From the NCBI GenBank assembly GCA_963746325.1, contig CAVVBC010000025.1, positions 62,001 to 126,000 of the forward strand: a stretch of DNA of 64,000 nt, given 5' to 3'. The translations under genes and the position numbers were made by a program. The notes under the pieces were generated by a model. That model searched no databases and was not told where the DNA came from. It worked only from the letters and a program-made list of their open reading frames with translations. Within the stretch, counting starts at the first letter, position 1. Each line of letters begins with the position of its first letter. Below, one piece after another: positions 8,515-17,374 of the stretch. This DNA is from RPQJ01 sp963746325. GTDB lineage: Bacteria; Pseudomonadota; Gammaproteobacteria; Steroidobacterales; Steroidobacteraceae.

Positions 8515-11500
8515 TTACATGGCGGCCATGCGGATGGCTTCGTCGACGTCGACCGCGACGAGCCGCGAGCAACCGGGCTCGTTCATGGTAACGCCAAGCA
8601 ACTGGTTGGCGAGTTCCATCGTCGTCTTGTTGTGCGTGACGAAGATGAACTGCACCTGGTCGGACATCTCGCGGACGATGTCGCAGAAGCGGCCGACGTT
8701 GTTCTCGTCGAGCGGCGCATCGACTTCGTCCAGCAGGCAGAACGGCGCCGGGTTGAGCTCGAAGATCGAGAACACCAGCGCGACGGCCGTGAGCGCCTTC
8801 TCGCCGCCCGACAGCATGTTGATCGAGCTGTTCCGCTTGCCCGGCGGGCGCGCCATGATCGCGACGCCGGCCTCGAGCACGTCGTCGCCGACGAGCTCGA
8901 GGTAGGCCTGGCCGCCGCCGAACAGGCGCGGGAACTTCTGGCTGAGGCCGGCATTGACCCGATCGAACGTGTCCTGGAAGCGCGACTTGGTCTCGCGGTC
9001 GATCTTGCGGATCGCGTCCTCGAGCGTGTTGAGCGCATCGTTGAGGTCGGCGAACTGGCGGTCGAGGTACTCCTTGCGCTCGGTCTGCTCGGCGAATTCT
9101 TCGATCGCGGCCAGGTTGACCGCGCCGAGACGCTCGATTTTTTCGCTGGTTTCGGCGAGGCGCTGCTCCCACACCGGCACGCTGGCGTCGGCGACCAGCG
9201 CGGCCACGACGTCCGGCAGCTCGAGGCGCGTCTGCGCGAACTGCTCCATGTACGTCTCGCGCCGCAGCTTGAGCTCCTGCACGGTGAAGCGCACGTTCTC
9301 GAGGGCGGAACGCGCCTCCTCTACCGCAGTCTCGGCGCCCAGCCGTCGCTCGTCGAGCGCACGCAGGCCGGCATCGACTTCTTCCATCTTGTGGCGGGCC
9401 GCCGAGAACTCGGCCTCGACTGCCACGCGGCGCTGCAACGCTTCTTCGAGCGTGACCTTGAGCTGGGTCTCGCCTTCGGTGCCGGCTTCGAGCTGCGCGT
9501 GCAGATCGACACGGCGGGTTTCGAACTGGGCCACCTGGGTGTCGAGCCGCTCCAGGCCGGACAACAGCGACTGGTAGCTGGTGCGGCGCGATTCCACCCG
9601 GATCGCGGCTTCGTTGGCCGCAGTGCGCGCGGCCTGGGCCTGCTCGCGCGCGGCGGTGAGCTCGCTGCGCAGCACTTCGCGCTCGGCCTCGAGCGCGACG
9701 CGGCGGTCTTCGAGTTCGGCCATCGCATTGACGGCCTCCTCGAGCCGGCCGCGCGCGGCGCGATTGCCGGCATTGGCCGCCTCGAGCGCGCCTTCGACCT
9801 CGGTCATCTCGAACGCGAGCTGCTGCATGCGCTGGCTGCGCTGTTCGGCGCGGGCGCGCAGGCTGTCGATCTGCGAGCGCAGGCTCATGTGGCTGGAGCC
9901 GCTGCGGGAAACGACGGCCTGGTGACTTGCGAGCTGGTCTTCGAGATCGCGCACCCGGCCGCGCAGGCCCTCCAGGTCGGCTTCTGCGTTGCGATGCCGG
10001 GCCTGTTGCGCCTCGAGCGCCGCGCGTTCCACGCGCAGATGCTCCTCGCGCTCGATGACGCCTTCGTGTGCATCCTTGTCGCGGCTGACACGTAACCAGT
10101 CCGGGCCGATCCATATCCCATCGCGCGTGATGACCGACTGACCGGCACGCAGGCGCGGCCGCAGGCTCAGCGCCTCACCGAGCGTGTCGGTGGCCACGAT
10201 GCCTTCGAACAGGGCATCGAGTCCGGCCGCGCCGCGTACGCGCGAGCGGAGCGTGTCCGCGCCATGGCCCGACGACGCGGGCCCCTGGGCGCCGGAAAAG
10301 AACGTGACCGTGCCTGCCGTCAGGCTCTCGAGCGTGCCGGCGACGTCTTCCAGTGAATCGACGCAGACTGCCTCGAGGTAGCCACCGAGCACGGTTTCGA
10401 CGGCGCGATCCCAGCCCTTGTCCACGGCCAGCTGCTGGCCCAGTCGCGGGCTGCGCTCGAGGCCGCGGGACTTGAGCCAGTCGACCACCTTGCCCTGGCC
10501 CTGCCCCAGCGCCGCGCGCTGCAGGGCTTCGAGCGAGACGATGCGGCCTTCGACTTCCTGCGTTTCACGACGAGCGGCCTGCGCGGACGCCGCCAGCTCA
10601 CGCTCGCGGCCCCGTTCGGCCTGCAACGTTGCGACGAGCTCGTCCATGTGGTGACGCGCCGCTTCGTGCTGCTCGCGCGCCTCGGCTTCCTGCCCTTCGA
10701 GGCTGGCCAGGGTGGCAGCGACGTCGGCTGCGGAGAGCGTGCCGTGTTCCTGCGTGGCGCGGTCCCGCTGATTCAGCAGTCCGCGCAGCTGGTTTTCCAT
10801 GACTTCGAGGCGCGCGCGCTCGGCGCCGGCAGCCGAGGACGCCTGGCGCAGCGACTGGTTGAAACCTTCCCAGTTTTCCTGCCAACCCGACATTGCAGCC
10901 TCGGCGGCAGCCAGCTCCGCGGCTGTCGACTGCTCGACCGCGCGGGCTTGCTCCAGGCCTGGGCCCATCTCGGCGAGCGCCGCCTCGAGTTCCGTCGCCA
11001 GCTGACGGTCGCGCACGCGATGCAGGTCGGCGTCCTGCATGCCCTGCGCGATCTGGTCGAGCTCCTGCTTCTGCCGGGCACGGATTTCACGCGCATGGTC
11101 GATGGCCTGCTCGGTGCGCGAAATGTCGGCGCCGACCTGGTAGTACCGGCCCTGCACCTCGGACAGCACGGCCGACTGCCCGTCGTGCTCCTGCCGCGCG
11201 CGTTCGATGGCGGCTTCGATCGAACGCTGCTCCGCCACCGCGGCCTGCAACGCGAGGTCACGCTCGCTGAGGATGGCCTGGCGCGCGCTCGATTCGCTCT
11301 CGACCTCGCGCAGCTTGAGCGCGAGCAGCTCGGCGTGGGTCTGGCGTTCTTCCTGCTTCAGGGTCTGGTAGCGGCGCGCGGTGGCCGCCTGGCGCTGCAG
11401 GTGACGCAGCTGCTTCTCGACTTCTTCGCGCAGGTCGTTGAGGCGCGCCAGGTTTTCACGCGTGCCGGCGATGCGGCTCTCGGTTTCCTTGCGCTTTTCC

Positions 11501-12024
11501 TTGTACCGGGAGATGCCCGCAGCCTCTTCGAGGAAGGCCCGCATGTCGTCGGCCTTGGCCTCGATCACGCGCGAGATCATGTTCTGCTCGATGATCGCGT
11601 AGCTGCGCGAGCCGAGGCCGGTGCCGAGGAACAGCTGCGTGATGTCCTTGCGGCGGCAGCGCACGCCGTTCAGGAAATAGGACGACTGGCCGTCACGCGA
11701 GACGACGCGCTTCAGCGAGACCTCGGAATAGCTCGCGTACTCGCCGCCGAGCTTGCCGTCGCTGTTGTCGAAGACGAGCTCGACCGAGGCCGTGCCCACG
11801 GGCTTGCGCGTGCCGGACCCGTTGAAAATGACGTCCGCCATCGAGTCGCCGCGCAGGTGCTTGGCCGAGATCTCGCCCATCACCCAGCGCACGGCGTCGA
11901 TGATGTTGGACTTGCCGCAGCCATTGGGGCCCACGACGCCGACCAGGTTCGTCGGGAAGCCGACCGAGGTCGGGTCCACGAACGACTTGAAACCGGCCAG
12001 CTTGATCTTGGTCAGACGCATCAT
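8515..12024 (-). CDS. smc: Chromosome segregation ATPase SMC
   Basis: An intact 1169-residue SMC. The N-terminus has the head half with KLAGFKSFVDPT and Walker A GPNGCGKSN. Two long coiled-coil arms flank a hinge around residues 500-640 (KGWDRAVETVLGGYLEAV, RSRVRGAAGLDALFE). The C-terminal head has signature LSGGEKALTAVALVF and Walker B CLLDEVDAPLDENNV. It compacts and individualises chromosomes, normally with ScpA/ScpB, which are not in this window. It heads the apparent smc-zipA-ligA-opp transcription unit and is divergent from dksA across about 180 bases. Confidence 0.97.
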   Translation of the reverse strand: MMRLTKIKLAGFKSFVDPTSVGFPTNLVGVVGPNGCGKSNIIDAVRWVMGEISAKHLRGDSMADVIFNGSGTRKPVGTASVELVFDNSDGKLGGEYASYSEVSLKRVVSRDGQSSYFLNGVRCRRKDITQLFLGTGLGSRSYAIIEQNMISRVIEAKADDMRAFLEEAAGISRYKEKRKETESRIAGTRENLARLNDLREEVEKQLRHLQRQAATARRYQTLKQEERQTHAELLALKLREVESESSARQAILSERDLALQAAVAEQRSIEAAIERARQEHDGQSAVLSEVQGRYYQVGADISRTEQAIDHAREIRARQKQELDQIAQGMQDADLHRVRDRQLATELEAALAEMGPGLEQARAVEQSTAAELAAAEAAMSGWQENWEGFNQSLRQASSAAGAERARLEVMENQLRGLLNQRDRATQEHGTLSAADVAATLASLEGQEAEAREQHEAARHHMDELVATLQAERGRERELAASAQAARRETQEVEGRIVSLEALQRAALGQGQGKVVDWLKSRGLERSPRLGQQLAVDKGWDRAVETVLGGYLEAVCVDSLEDVAGTLESLTAGTVTFFSGAQGPASSGHGADTLRSRVRGAAGLDALFEGIVATDTLGEALSLRPRLRAGQSVITRDGIWIGPDWLRVSRDKDAHEGVIEREEHLRVERAALEAQQARHRNAEADLEGLRGRVRDLEDQLASHQAVVSRSGSSHMSLRSQIDSLRARAEQRSQRMQQLAFEMTEVEGALEAANAGNRAARGRLEEAVNAMAELEDRRVALEAEREVLRSELTAAREQAQAARTAANEAAIRVESRRTSYQSLLSGLERLDTQVAQFETRRVDLHAQLEAGTEGETQLKVTLEEALQRRVAVEAEFSAARHKMEEVDAGLRALDERRLGAETAVEEARSALENVRFTVQELKLRRETYMEQFAQTRLELPDVVAALVADASVPVWEQRLAETSEKIERLGAVNLAAIEEFAEQTERKEYLDRQFADLNDALNTLEDAIRKIDRETKSRFQDTFDRVNAGLSQKFPRLFGGGQAYLELVGDDVLEAGVAIMARPPGKRNSSINMLSGGEKALTAVALVFSIFELNPAPFCLLDEVDAPLDENNVGRFCDIVREMSDQVQFIFVTHNKTTMELANQLLGVTMNEPGCSRLVAVDVDEAIRMAAM

Positions 12025-12148
12025 TCACCCAGGGGCGCGCAGAAGGCATTGCGAATCGGTAATTCTAAAAGAATCGGACTCGCCTCACAGCATTTCCGGA
12101 CCCGGGCGGGCGGGGCGTAAGCGCCGCGGACAACCTGTTTTTACGGGG

Positions 12149-12176
12149 TGGACGGCTGCGGTTCGGCCTGTATAAT
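12149..12176 (+). promoter_or_regulatory. Sigma70-type promoter of dksA
   Basis: A perfect TATAAT lies at 12171-12176, preceded by TGGACG at 12149-12154 with a 16-base spacer. It sits about 33 bases ahead of the dksA start and reads into a GGGGAG ribosome site at 12197-12202. This is the clearest promoter in the window. Confidence 0.75.
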
Positions 12177-12208
12177 CGCGCGCCTCCAACCGGAGTGGGG
12201 AGTTGTCG

Positions 12209-12913
12209 ATGACCGTGAAGAAACCGTCTGCCAAGCCCGCGAAGGCGCCAAAGACTGTTTCTGCCAAGGCCGCCAAACCGGCGACCAAGCCTGCCGCTCC
12301 TGCGGCAGCCAAGCCCGTGACTGCCAAGGAAAAGGCCGTGCCCCGCAAGAACGTTACTGCCGCTGCCAAACCCGCCGAAAAACCCGCCGCCGTTAAATCC
12401 AGGCCGGCTGCCAAGCCGTCCACGCAATCCGCCTCCGCCAGCGATGCGGACGCCGATTTCGACATGAATCCCAGCCTGCTTTCCGGCCCGCGCAACGTCC
12501 AGCCCTACCAGATCCGGAAGGGCGAGGAGTACATGAGCAAGGAGCAGCTCGACCACTTCCGCACGATTCTCTCCGTCTGGAAGAATGACCTGATGCAGGA
12601 AGTCGATCGCACCGTGCTGCACATGAAGGACGAAGCGGCCAACTTCCCCGATCCGAACGATCGCGCCACGCAGGAATCCGAGTTCAGCCTCGAACTCAGG
12701 ACCCGCGACCGCGAGCGCAAGCTGATCCGCAAGATCGACGAAGCCCTCAAGCGCATCGAGGACGGCAGCTACGGCTTCTGCCTCGAAACGGGCGAGCCGA
12801 TCGGCGTCAAGCGCCTCGAGGCGCGGCCCGTCGCCACGCTCAGCGTCGAGGCGCAGGAACGCCGCGAACGCCGCGAAAAGCAGTTCGGCGACCGGGACGA
12901 TTTCTACCGCTGA
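12209..12913 (+). CDS. dksA: RNA polymerase secondary-channel factor DksA, zinc-site-deficient, with long basic N-tail
   Basis: A 234-residue DksA. The ATG at 12209 is chosen because GGGGAG lies 6 bases upstream; a TTG at 12203 is the alternative. Residues 1 to about 85 are a Lys/Ala/Pro-rich tail of low complexity. The DksA core starts near YMSKEQLDHF, has the coiled-coil tip FPDPNDRATQESE (DxxDxA motif that reaches the polymerase active site), and the folded end YGFCLETGEPIGVKRLEARP. Of the four usual zinc cysteines only Cys191 remains; the others are Thr194, Ser212 and Ala215. This resembles zinc-independent DksA2 of Pseudomonas. It mediates the stringent response with ppGpp. Confidence 0.92.
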   Translation: MTVKKPSAKPAKAPKTVSAKAAKPATKPAAPAAAKPVTAKEKAVPRKNVTAAAKPAEKPAAVKSRPAAKPSTQSASASDADADFDMNPSLLSGPRNVQPYQIRKGEEYMSKEQLDHFRTILSVWKNDLMQEVDRTVLHMKDEAANFPDPNDRATQESEFSLELRTRDRERKLIRKIDEALKRIEDGSYGFCLETGEPIGVKRLEARPVATLSVEAQERRERREKQFGDRDDFYR

Positions 12914-12926
12914 GCGCCCGCGCCGT

Positions 12927-12976
12927 CCTCACCTCTCCCGCTCGCGGGAGAGGTCGGCCCACCGCGCAGGTGAGGG
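12927..12976. repeat. REP-like palindromic element (intergenic copy)
   Basis: A perfect hairpin (CCTCTCCCGC, loop TC, GCGGGAGAGG; 12932-12953) lies inside outer arms CCTCACC (12927-12933) and GGTGAGG (12969-12975), with TCGGCC between. Related copies occur inside sucB at 48424-48473 and 48647-48733. It fills nearly the whole dksA-gluQ gap and lacks a T-run, so it is not a simple terminator. Confidence 0.8.
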
Positions 12977-12977
12977 C

Positions 12978-13904
12978 ATGAACTCCTACCGCGGCCGCTT
13001 TGCGCCCTCGCCTTCCGGCGCGCTCCATTTCGGCTCACTCGTCGCGGCCGTCGGCAGCTACCTCGACGCGCGTGCCCACGGCGGCGAGTGGCTCCTGCGC
13101 ATCGAAGACCTCGACCCGCCGCGCACCCGGCCCGGCGCAGCCGACCGCATCATGGTGGAACTCGAGGCTTACGGCTTCCAATGGGACGGCGCGGTGCTGC
13201 GACAGAGCGAGCGCTTCGACGCCTATGCGGACGCGATCGCGCGACTCGAGCGCGCCGGCGCGCTCAGGGACTGTCGCTGCAGCCGCTCCGCGCTCGCGCG
13301 CCTGCCGGAGAACATTGCGCGACCCAGCGGCACGGGCGAGGAACTGTTCCATCCTGTGGACTGCCTTCCGCTCGAACCAACGCCGGCCTTGGGTTCCGCC
13401 CTGCGCCTGCGCGTACCTGCCGGGGCCGTCGCCTTCGACGACCGCAGCCTGGGGCCGCAATCGGTTGACGTCGCTGCGACGGGGGGCGACTTCGTCCTGC
13501 GCCGGCGGGACGGCCTGTATGCCTATCAGCTGGCCGTGGTCGTCGACGACGCCGCACAGGGCATCACCGACGTCGTGCGGGGCTGCGACCTGCTGGGCAG
13601 CACGGCGCGACAGGTGCTGCTGCAGCGTGCCCTGGGGCTGCCGGCAGTGCGATACCTGCATTTGCCCCTTGCCGTCGACGACCGAGGGCTTAAGCTCTCC
13701 AAGTCGGGGAATGCGCCGGGCGTCGGGCATGGCGACGGACTGGCGCGGCACCTGGTCAGCGTGCTCGACTTCCTGGGGCAATCGCCTCCGGTTGAACTGG
13801 CTCGCATGCCTTTGGACCAAGTCTGGGATTGGGCCCTGGGCCATTGGCGTATCGAAGGTTTTGCGGGCTGTGCATCACGCGCAGCAGCGCAAGTGGCTTG
13901 CTAG
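12978..13904 (+). CDS. gluQ: Glutamyl-Q tRNA(Asp) synthetase GluQ
   Basis: A 308-residue truncated glutamyl-tRNA synthetase homologue that charges queuosine in tRNA-Asp with glutamate. It shows the class I HIGH-equivalent region RFAPSPSGALHFGSLVAAVG, the phosphate-binding RIEDLDPPRTRPGA, a DCRCS cysteine pair, and KMSKS-equivalent LKLSKSG. The anticodon-binding domain of GltX is absent, as expected for GluQ. It directly follows dksA, the common order in Gammaproteobacteria. queC and queE elsewhere in the window supply queuosine precursors, which fits the function. Confidence 0.95.
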   Translation: MNSYRGRFAPSPSGALHFGSLVAAVGSYLDARAHGGEWLLRIEDLDPPRTRPGAADRIMVELEAYGFQWDGAVLRQSERFDAYADAIARLERAGALRDCRCSRSALARLPENIARPSGTGEELFHPVDCLPLEPTPALGSALRLRVPAGAVAFDDRSLGPQSVDVAATGGDFVLRRRDGLYAYQLAVVVDDAAQGITDVVRGCDLLGSTARQVLLQRALGLPAVRYLHLPLAVDDRGLKLSKSGNAPGVGHGDGLARHLVSVLDFLGQSPPVELARMPLDQVWDWALGHWRIEGFAGCASRAAAQVAC

Positions 13905-13937
13905 CGCCGGCTCTGCCCGGCTCGAGGACACAGGACG

Positions 13938-14489
13938 ATGGCGACGATCGGCGACGAAATCGAAAACCAGAAAATCGAAGAGCAGCAGCGGCGAAGGCAG
14001 CGGCACCGCCAAGGGCGGGCCGCGCGTCATCCGCAAGTACCCCAATCGCAGGCTCTATGACACGGTCGAAAGCCGCTACGTCACGCTCGCGGACATCCGC
14101 CGGCTGGTGGTGGAGCGCATCGACTTCGTCGTGCTCGACCGCAAGTCGCAGCAGGACATCACGCGCACCATCCTGCTGCAGGTGATCGCGGAACAGGAAG
14201 GCGGCGGTGAATCGCTGATGAGTCGCGATTTCCTCTCGCAGGTGATCCGCAGCTACGGCAACGGGCTGCAGGATTTCGTCGGCCGCTACCTCGACGAAAG
14301 CATCCAGCTCTTCGCCAGGGAACAGCGCGAGCTGCGCGACCGCTTCAAGCACGTGGTCGGCGTCGATCCCCTCGAGACAGTCACCCAGGTGGCGCACCGA
14401 ACTACCAGCGTTTCAAATCGCTGCAGGAAGAAGTGTTCTCGCGCATTCCCCGCCCCTTCGGGCGGGACGAACGCGAGAAGACGGACTAG
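13938..14489 (+). CDS. phaR: Polyhydroxyalkanoate synthesis regulator PhaR (two compensating frameshifts)
   Basis: About 183 residues when repaired. It starts MATIGDEIENQK, then shows the PhaR DNA-binding domain PRVIRKYPNRRLYDTVESRY with VTLADIRRLV and DITRTILLQVIAEQE, and the second domain LMSRDFLSQVIRSYGNGLQDF. The first shift (an extra base) falls between 13938 and about 14015; the second (a missing base) is near 14399, after which NYQRFKSLQEEVF and the stop TAG are back in the first frame. PhaR represses phasin/PHA genes and senses PHA granules. No other PHA gene is present in the window. Confidence 0.8.
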
Positions 14490-14499
14490 GGAGCAGGGG

Positions 14500-15788
14500 T
14501 CAGCGAGTCGTCGGGACAGTCAGCACCGGGGCGAAGCCACCGCCCGTCGTGCGGAAATTCGTCGTTTGTCCGCGATAGAGCCGGGCAGCCCGCAGCCACG
14601 TCTCGCCCCCGGCCGAGAAATTGCGCACGTCGACGCGCAAGTCGGCCTCCGCGCCTTCCTGCAACGGCACGCGGCGTGAGGACGTCGGTGCGACGACCTG
14701 CGCGACGTAGCGATGAGCAAGCACGTGTTCGAACGCCTTTCGCGTCAGCTTGTCACCACGATAAGCGGCCCTGCCACCGAAGCCATCGGCTGGCTTGAAG
14801 AACAGGTCCTTGCGGCGGGCCCAGAGGTCGGCGCCGTGCGCCGCCTCCACCACCTCGGTGGGTGGAATCGTGGCGCGGAGGTGGGCCCTGTCAGCGTCTG
14901 ACAAGCCCGCCAGGCGCAGGAGGGACTCGTCGCGCAGCCACGCCAGCACCCGCTTGTCGGCCCAGCGGGCATGCGCAGCCGGGTGCGGGTGTGAGCACCG
15001 CCAGGTTGCGCTCGTAGGCCTCGCGCAGGGCTGCGTGTCTCTGCCTCGTCCAGGTAGAAGTCGGTGCAACGGTTGTAGACCAGGTCTACGCGTGTCGCCC
15101 CCGATCGTGAGCGCATCGCCCTCGATCCGGACATCCGCGGCGTCCGCGATGAGGACCCGGTGACCGGCCTGCTCCAGCAGCCTGCGGTAGAGCATGAATT
15201 CAGGCAGCAGGTACTGCCCGGCCGGCGTGTCGTCGACGATCGCGATCGTCTGCAGCGCTGCACTGCCCGCGCGCGCGGCTGAACTCGGTGCGAAACGCCT
15301 CGACCACGCGCGCCTCGACAACCGCAGTCGGCATCGCGGCAGCCGCCATCGCCGCCAGTGGCTCCGCCAGGCAGTCGCAGAACGCGGTAGCTGCGCGCGC
15401 AAGCTCCAGGCTCACCAGCAAGCCGCCGGGATTGGTGTTGATCTCGATGAGCTGCGGTTCGAACGCGCCCAGGTGGAAGTCGAAGCCGAGCACCCCACCA
15501 GTGGCGGGCTGTGGCGCACGCGCGATCGCTGGCGCAGCCGCGGCGATGCGTTCCTCGAACGCTGCTGAACGAACTGCGCGCGTGATGAGCGCAATCGTGC
15601 GGTCCATCGCCTGGACGTGCCGCGCCTCGACGAAGACGACGCTGCCCGAGACCAGGCCCTCCGGCAGCGCCGGGCCGGTCGCACCCAACTGCTGCTGCAA
15701 CTGGGCCGCGAGCTTGTCGCGGTCCACCCAGATGCACTGGCACGCTGCGTTGAGCCGGGCAGCCAGCGGCAACCCTGGAGTAGCTCAT
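14500..15788 (-). CDS. Circularly permuted ATP-grasp protein of unknown function, in the arsenic operon (several frameshifts)
   Basis: A protein of about 420-430 residues, broken by at least four single-base shifts but readable end to end. The ATP-grasp Mg-binding motif (GFDFHLGAFEPQLIEINTNPGG) is near the N-terminus. A pre-ATP-grasp-like segment follows (TIAIVDDTPAGQYLLPEFML), then VDLVYNRCTDFYLDE, and the Lys/glycine ATP-loop (RKDLFFKPADGFGGRAAY) with LRVDVRNFSAGG and TTNFRTTGGGFAPV at the C-terminus. That order is permuted relative to glutathione synthetase. ATG 15788 overlaps the acr3 stop as ATGA, so it is translated with acr3. I know relatives only as conserved hypothetical proteins; a peptide- or thiol-ligase role is speculation. 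Confidence 0.72.
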
Positions 15789-16855
15789 GCCGTGCGCTCG
15801 TACCAGCCCTTGGTGGAGTTGACTACGCGCACGACCAGCAGCATGACCGGCACCTCGATCAGGACGCCGACGACGGTGGCCAGTGCCGCACCCGACTCGA
15901 ACCCGAACAGGCTGATGGCCGCGGCCACGGCCAGCTCGAAGAAGTTCGAGGCGCCGATGAGCGCCGAGGGACACGCGATGCTGTGCTTCTCGCCCACGAC
16001 ACGGTTGAGCCAGTAGGCCAGCGAGGAGTTGAAGAAGACCTGGATCAGGATCGGCACGGCCAGCAGCGCGATCACCAGCGGCTGGTCGATGATGGCCTTG
16101 CCCTGGAATGCGAACAGCAGCACCAGCGTCACCAGCAGCGCTGCAATCGACCACGGCCCGATGCGGGCCATCGTCGCGTCGAACGCCGCCTGCCCCCTGG
16201 CGAGGAGCGAGCGGCGCCAGAGCTGCGCGATGATCACGGGGATCACGATGTAGAGCACGACGGACGTGATGAGCGTATCCCACGGTACCGTGATGGCCGC
16301 GATGCCGAGCAGCAGCCCCACGAGCGGCGCGAACGCGACGACCATGATCGAGTCGTTGAGTGCAACCTGCGTGAGCGTGAACATCGGGTCGCCGTTGGTC
16401 AGCCGGCTCCATACGAACACCATGGCCGTGCACGGTGCCGCGGCGAGCAGGATCAGTCCGGCGATGTAACTGTCGATCTGTTCGGCCGGCAGCCACGGCG
16501 CGAACAGGTGGCGGATGAAGATCCACGCCAGCAGTGCCATCGAGAACGGCTTGACGAGCCAGTTCACGAACAGCGTGACGCCGATGCCGCGAACGTGTTG
16601 CCGGACTTCGTGCAGGGCCGAGAAATCCACCTTCACCAGCATCGGGATGATCATCACCCAGATGAGCAGCCCGACCGGCAGGTTGACCTTGGCCACCTCC
16701 CACCGCCCGATGGCCTGGAACAGCTCGGGGAACAGCTGGCCGACGAGGACACCGACGATGATGCAGACGAACACCCAGACCGTGAGGTAACGCTCGAAGA
16801 CGCTCATCGGCGCGCCGGCGGCCTGCTTCGCTGTCACTTCGCACTGGACTGCCAT
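15785..16855 (-). CDS. acr3: Arsenite efflux permease Acr3
   Basis: A 356-residue, roughly ten-helix arsenite/H+ antiporter of the ACR3 (BASS superfamily) type. Diagnostic features are the arsenite-binding cysteine in LLAAAPCTAMVFVWS, LIWVMIIPMLVKVDF in an early helix, and the late-helix acidic residue in LIEVPVMLLVV. The N-terminal MAVQCEVTAKQ is in a short cytoplasmic leader. It follows arsC with a 2-base gap and overlaps the ATP-grasp gene. It exports As(III) produced by ArsC. Confidence 0.95.
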   Translation of the reverse strand: MAVQCEVTAKQAAGAPMSVFERYLTVWVFVCIIVGVLVGQLFPELFQAIGRWEVAKVNLPVGLLIWVMIIPMLVKVDFSALHEVRQHVRGIGVTLFVNWLVKPFSMALLAWIFIRHLFAPWLPAEQIDSYIAGLILLAAAPCTAMVFVWSRLTNGDPMFTLTQVALNDSIMVVAFAPLVGLLLGIAAITVPWDTLITSVVLYIVIPVIIAQLWRRSLLARGQAAFDATMARIGPWSIAALLVTLVLLFAFQGKAIIDQPLVIALLAVPILIQVFFNSSLAYWLNRVVGEKHSIACPSALIGASNFFELAVAAAISLFGFESGAALATVVGVLIEVPVMLLVVRVVNSTKGWYERTA

Positions 16856-16857
16856 GT

Positions 16858-17337
16858 TCAGTTCACCGTTGCGCCGATCCGGTCCATCGCGGCCTTGAGG
16901 CCTTGCGGGTCACGGGCGAGATCGTCGAGTGGCAGCGCGAGAAATGCCTCGATGCGATTACGCAGCGTGCGGTAAGCCTGCATGAACGCCGCGTCGACCT
17001 GCTCGTCGGTGCCCGTCGCGTGCGCCGGGTCGTCGACTCCCCAGTGCGTCCGCAGCACCGGCCCCAGGTACGCGGGGCACGTCTCGCCGGCCGCGCTGGC
17101 GCAGACCGTGATGACGATGTCCGGCGTTGCCGGCAGGTTATCCCATGACTTGCTGTGGTAACCCTCGGTCGCAATGCCTTCACGCTGCAGGAGCGCAACG
17201 GAGCGAGGATGCACCTGGCCGGTGGGCTTGCTGCCCGCGCTCATGGCGCGCCAGTGGGCCGGGGCCAGGTGATTGAACGTCGCCTCGCCGAGGATCGAGC
17301 GACAGGAGTTGCCGGTGCAAAGAAAAAGGACGTTCAT
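16858..17337 (-). CDS. arsC: Arsenate reductase ArsC, low-molecular-weight phosphatase type
   Basis: A 159-residue arsenate reductase of the LMW protein-tyrosine-phosphatase fold. The P-loop is LFLCTGNSCRSILGE with the nucleophilic cysteine in C-x5-R, and the later cysteine-containing segment is ITVCASAAGETCPAY. DDPAHATGTDE matches the acid loop. It probably uses thioredoxin or glutathione/mycothiol-type recycling; the sequence alone does not decide. The ATG at 17337 begins exactly at the fold (MNVLFLCTGNS). It reduces As(V) to As(III) for export by Acr3. Confidence 0.93.
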   Translation of the reverse strand: MNVLFLCTGNSCRSILGEATFNHLAPAHWRAMSAGSKPTGQVHPRSVALLQREGIATEGYHSKSWDNLPATPDIVITVCASAAGETCPAYLGPVLRTHWGVDDPAHATGTDEQVDAAFMQAYRTLRNRIEAFLALPLDDLARDPQGLKAAMDRIGATVN

Positions 17338-17374
17338 GCCTGGGGTTCCTGGTGGGTCAGCGCAACGCCTGGGG

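Noticed and set aside
12927..12976. Intrinsic terminator of dksA
   Set aside because: The hairpin has no T-run and the same element recurs inside the sucB coding sequence, so it is better treated as a repeat element.
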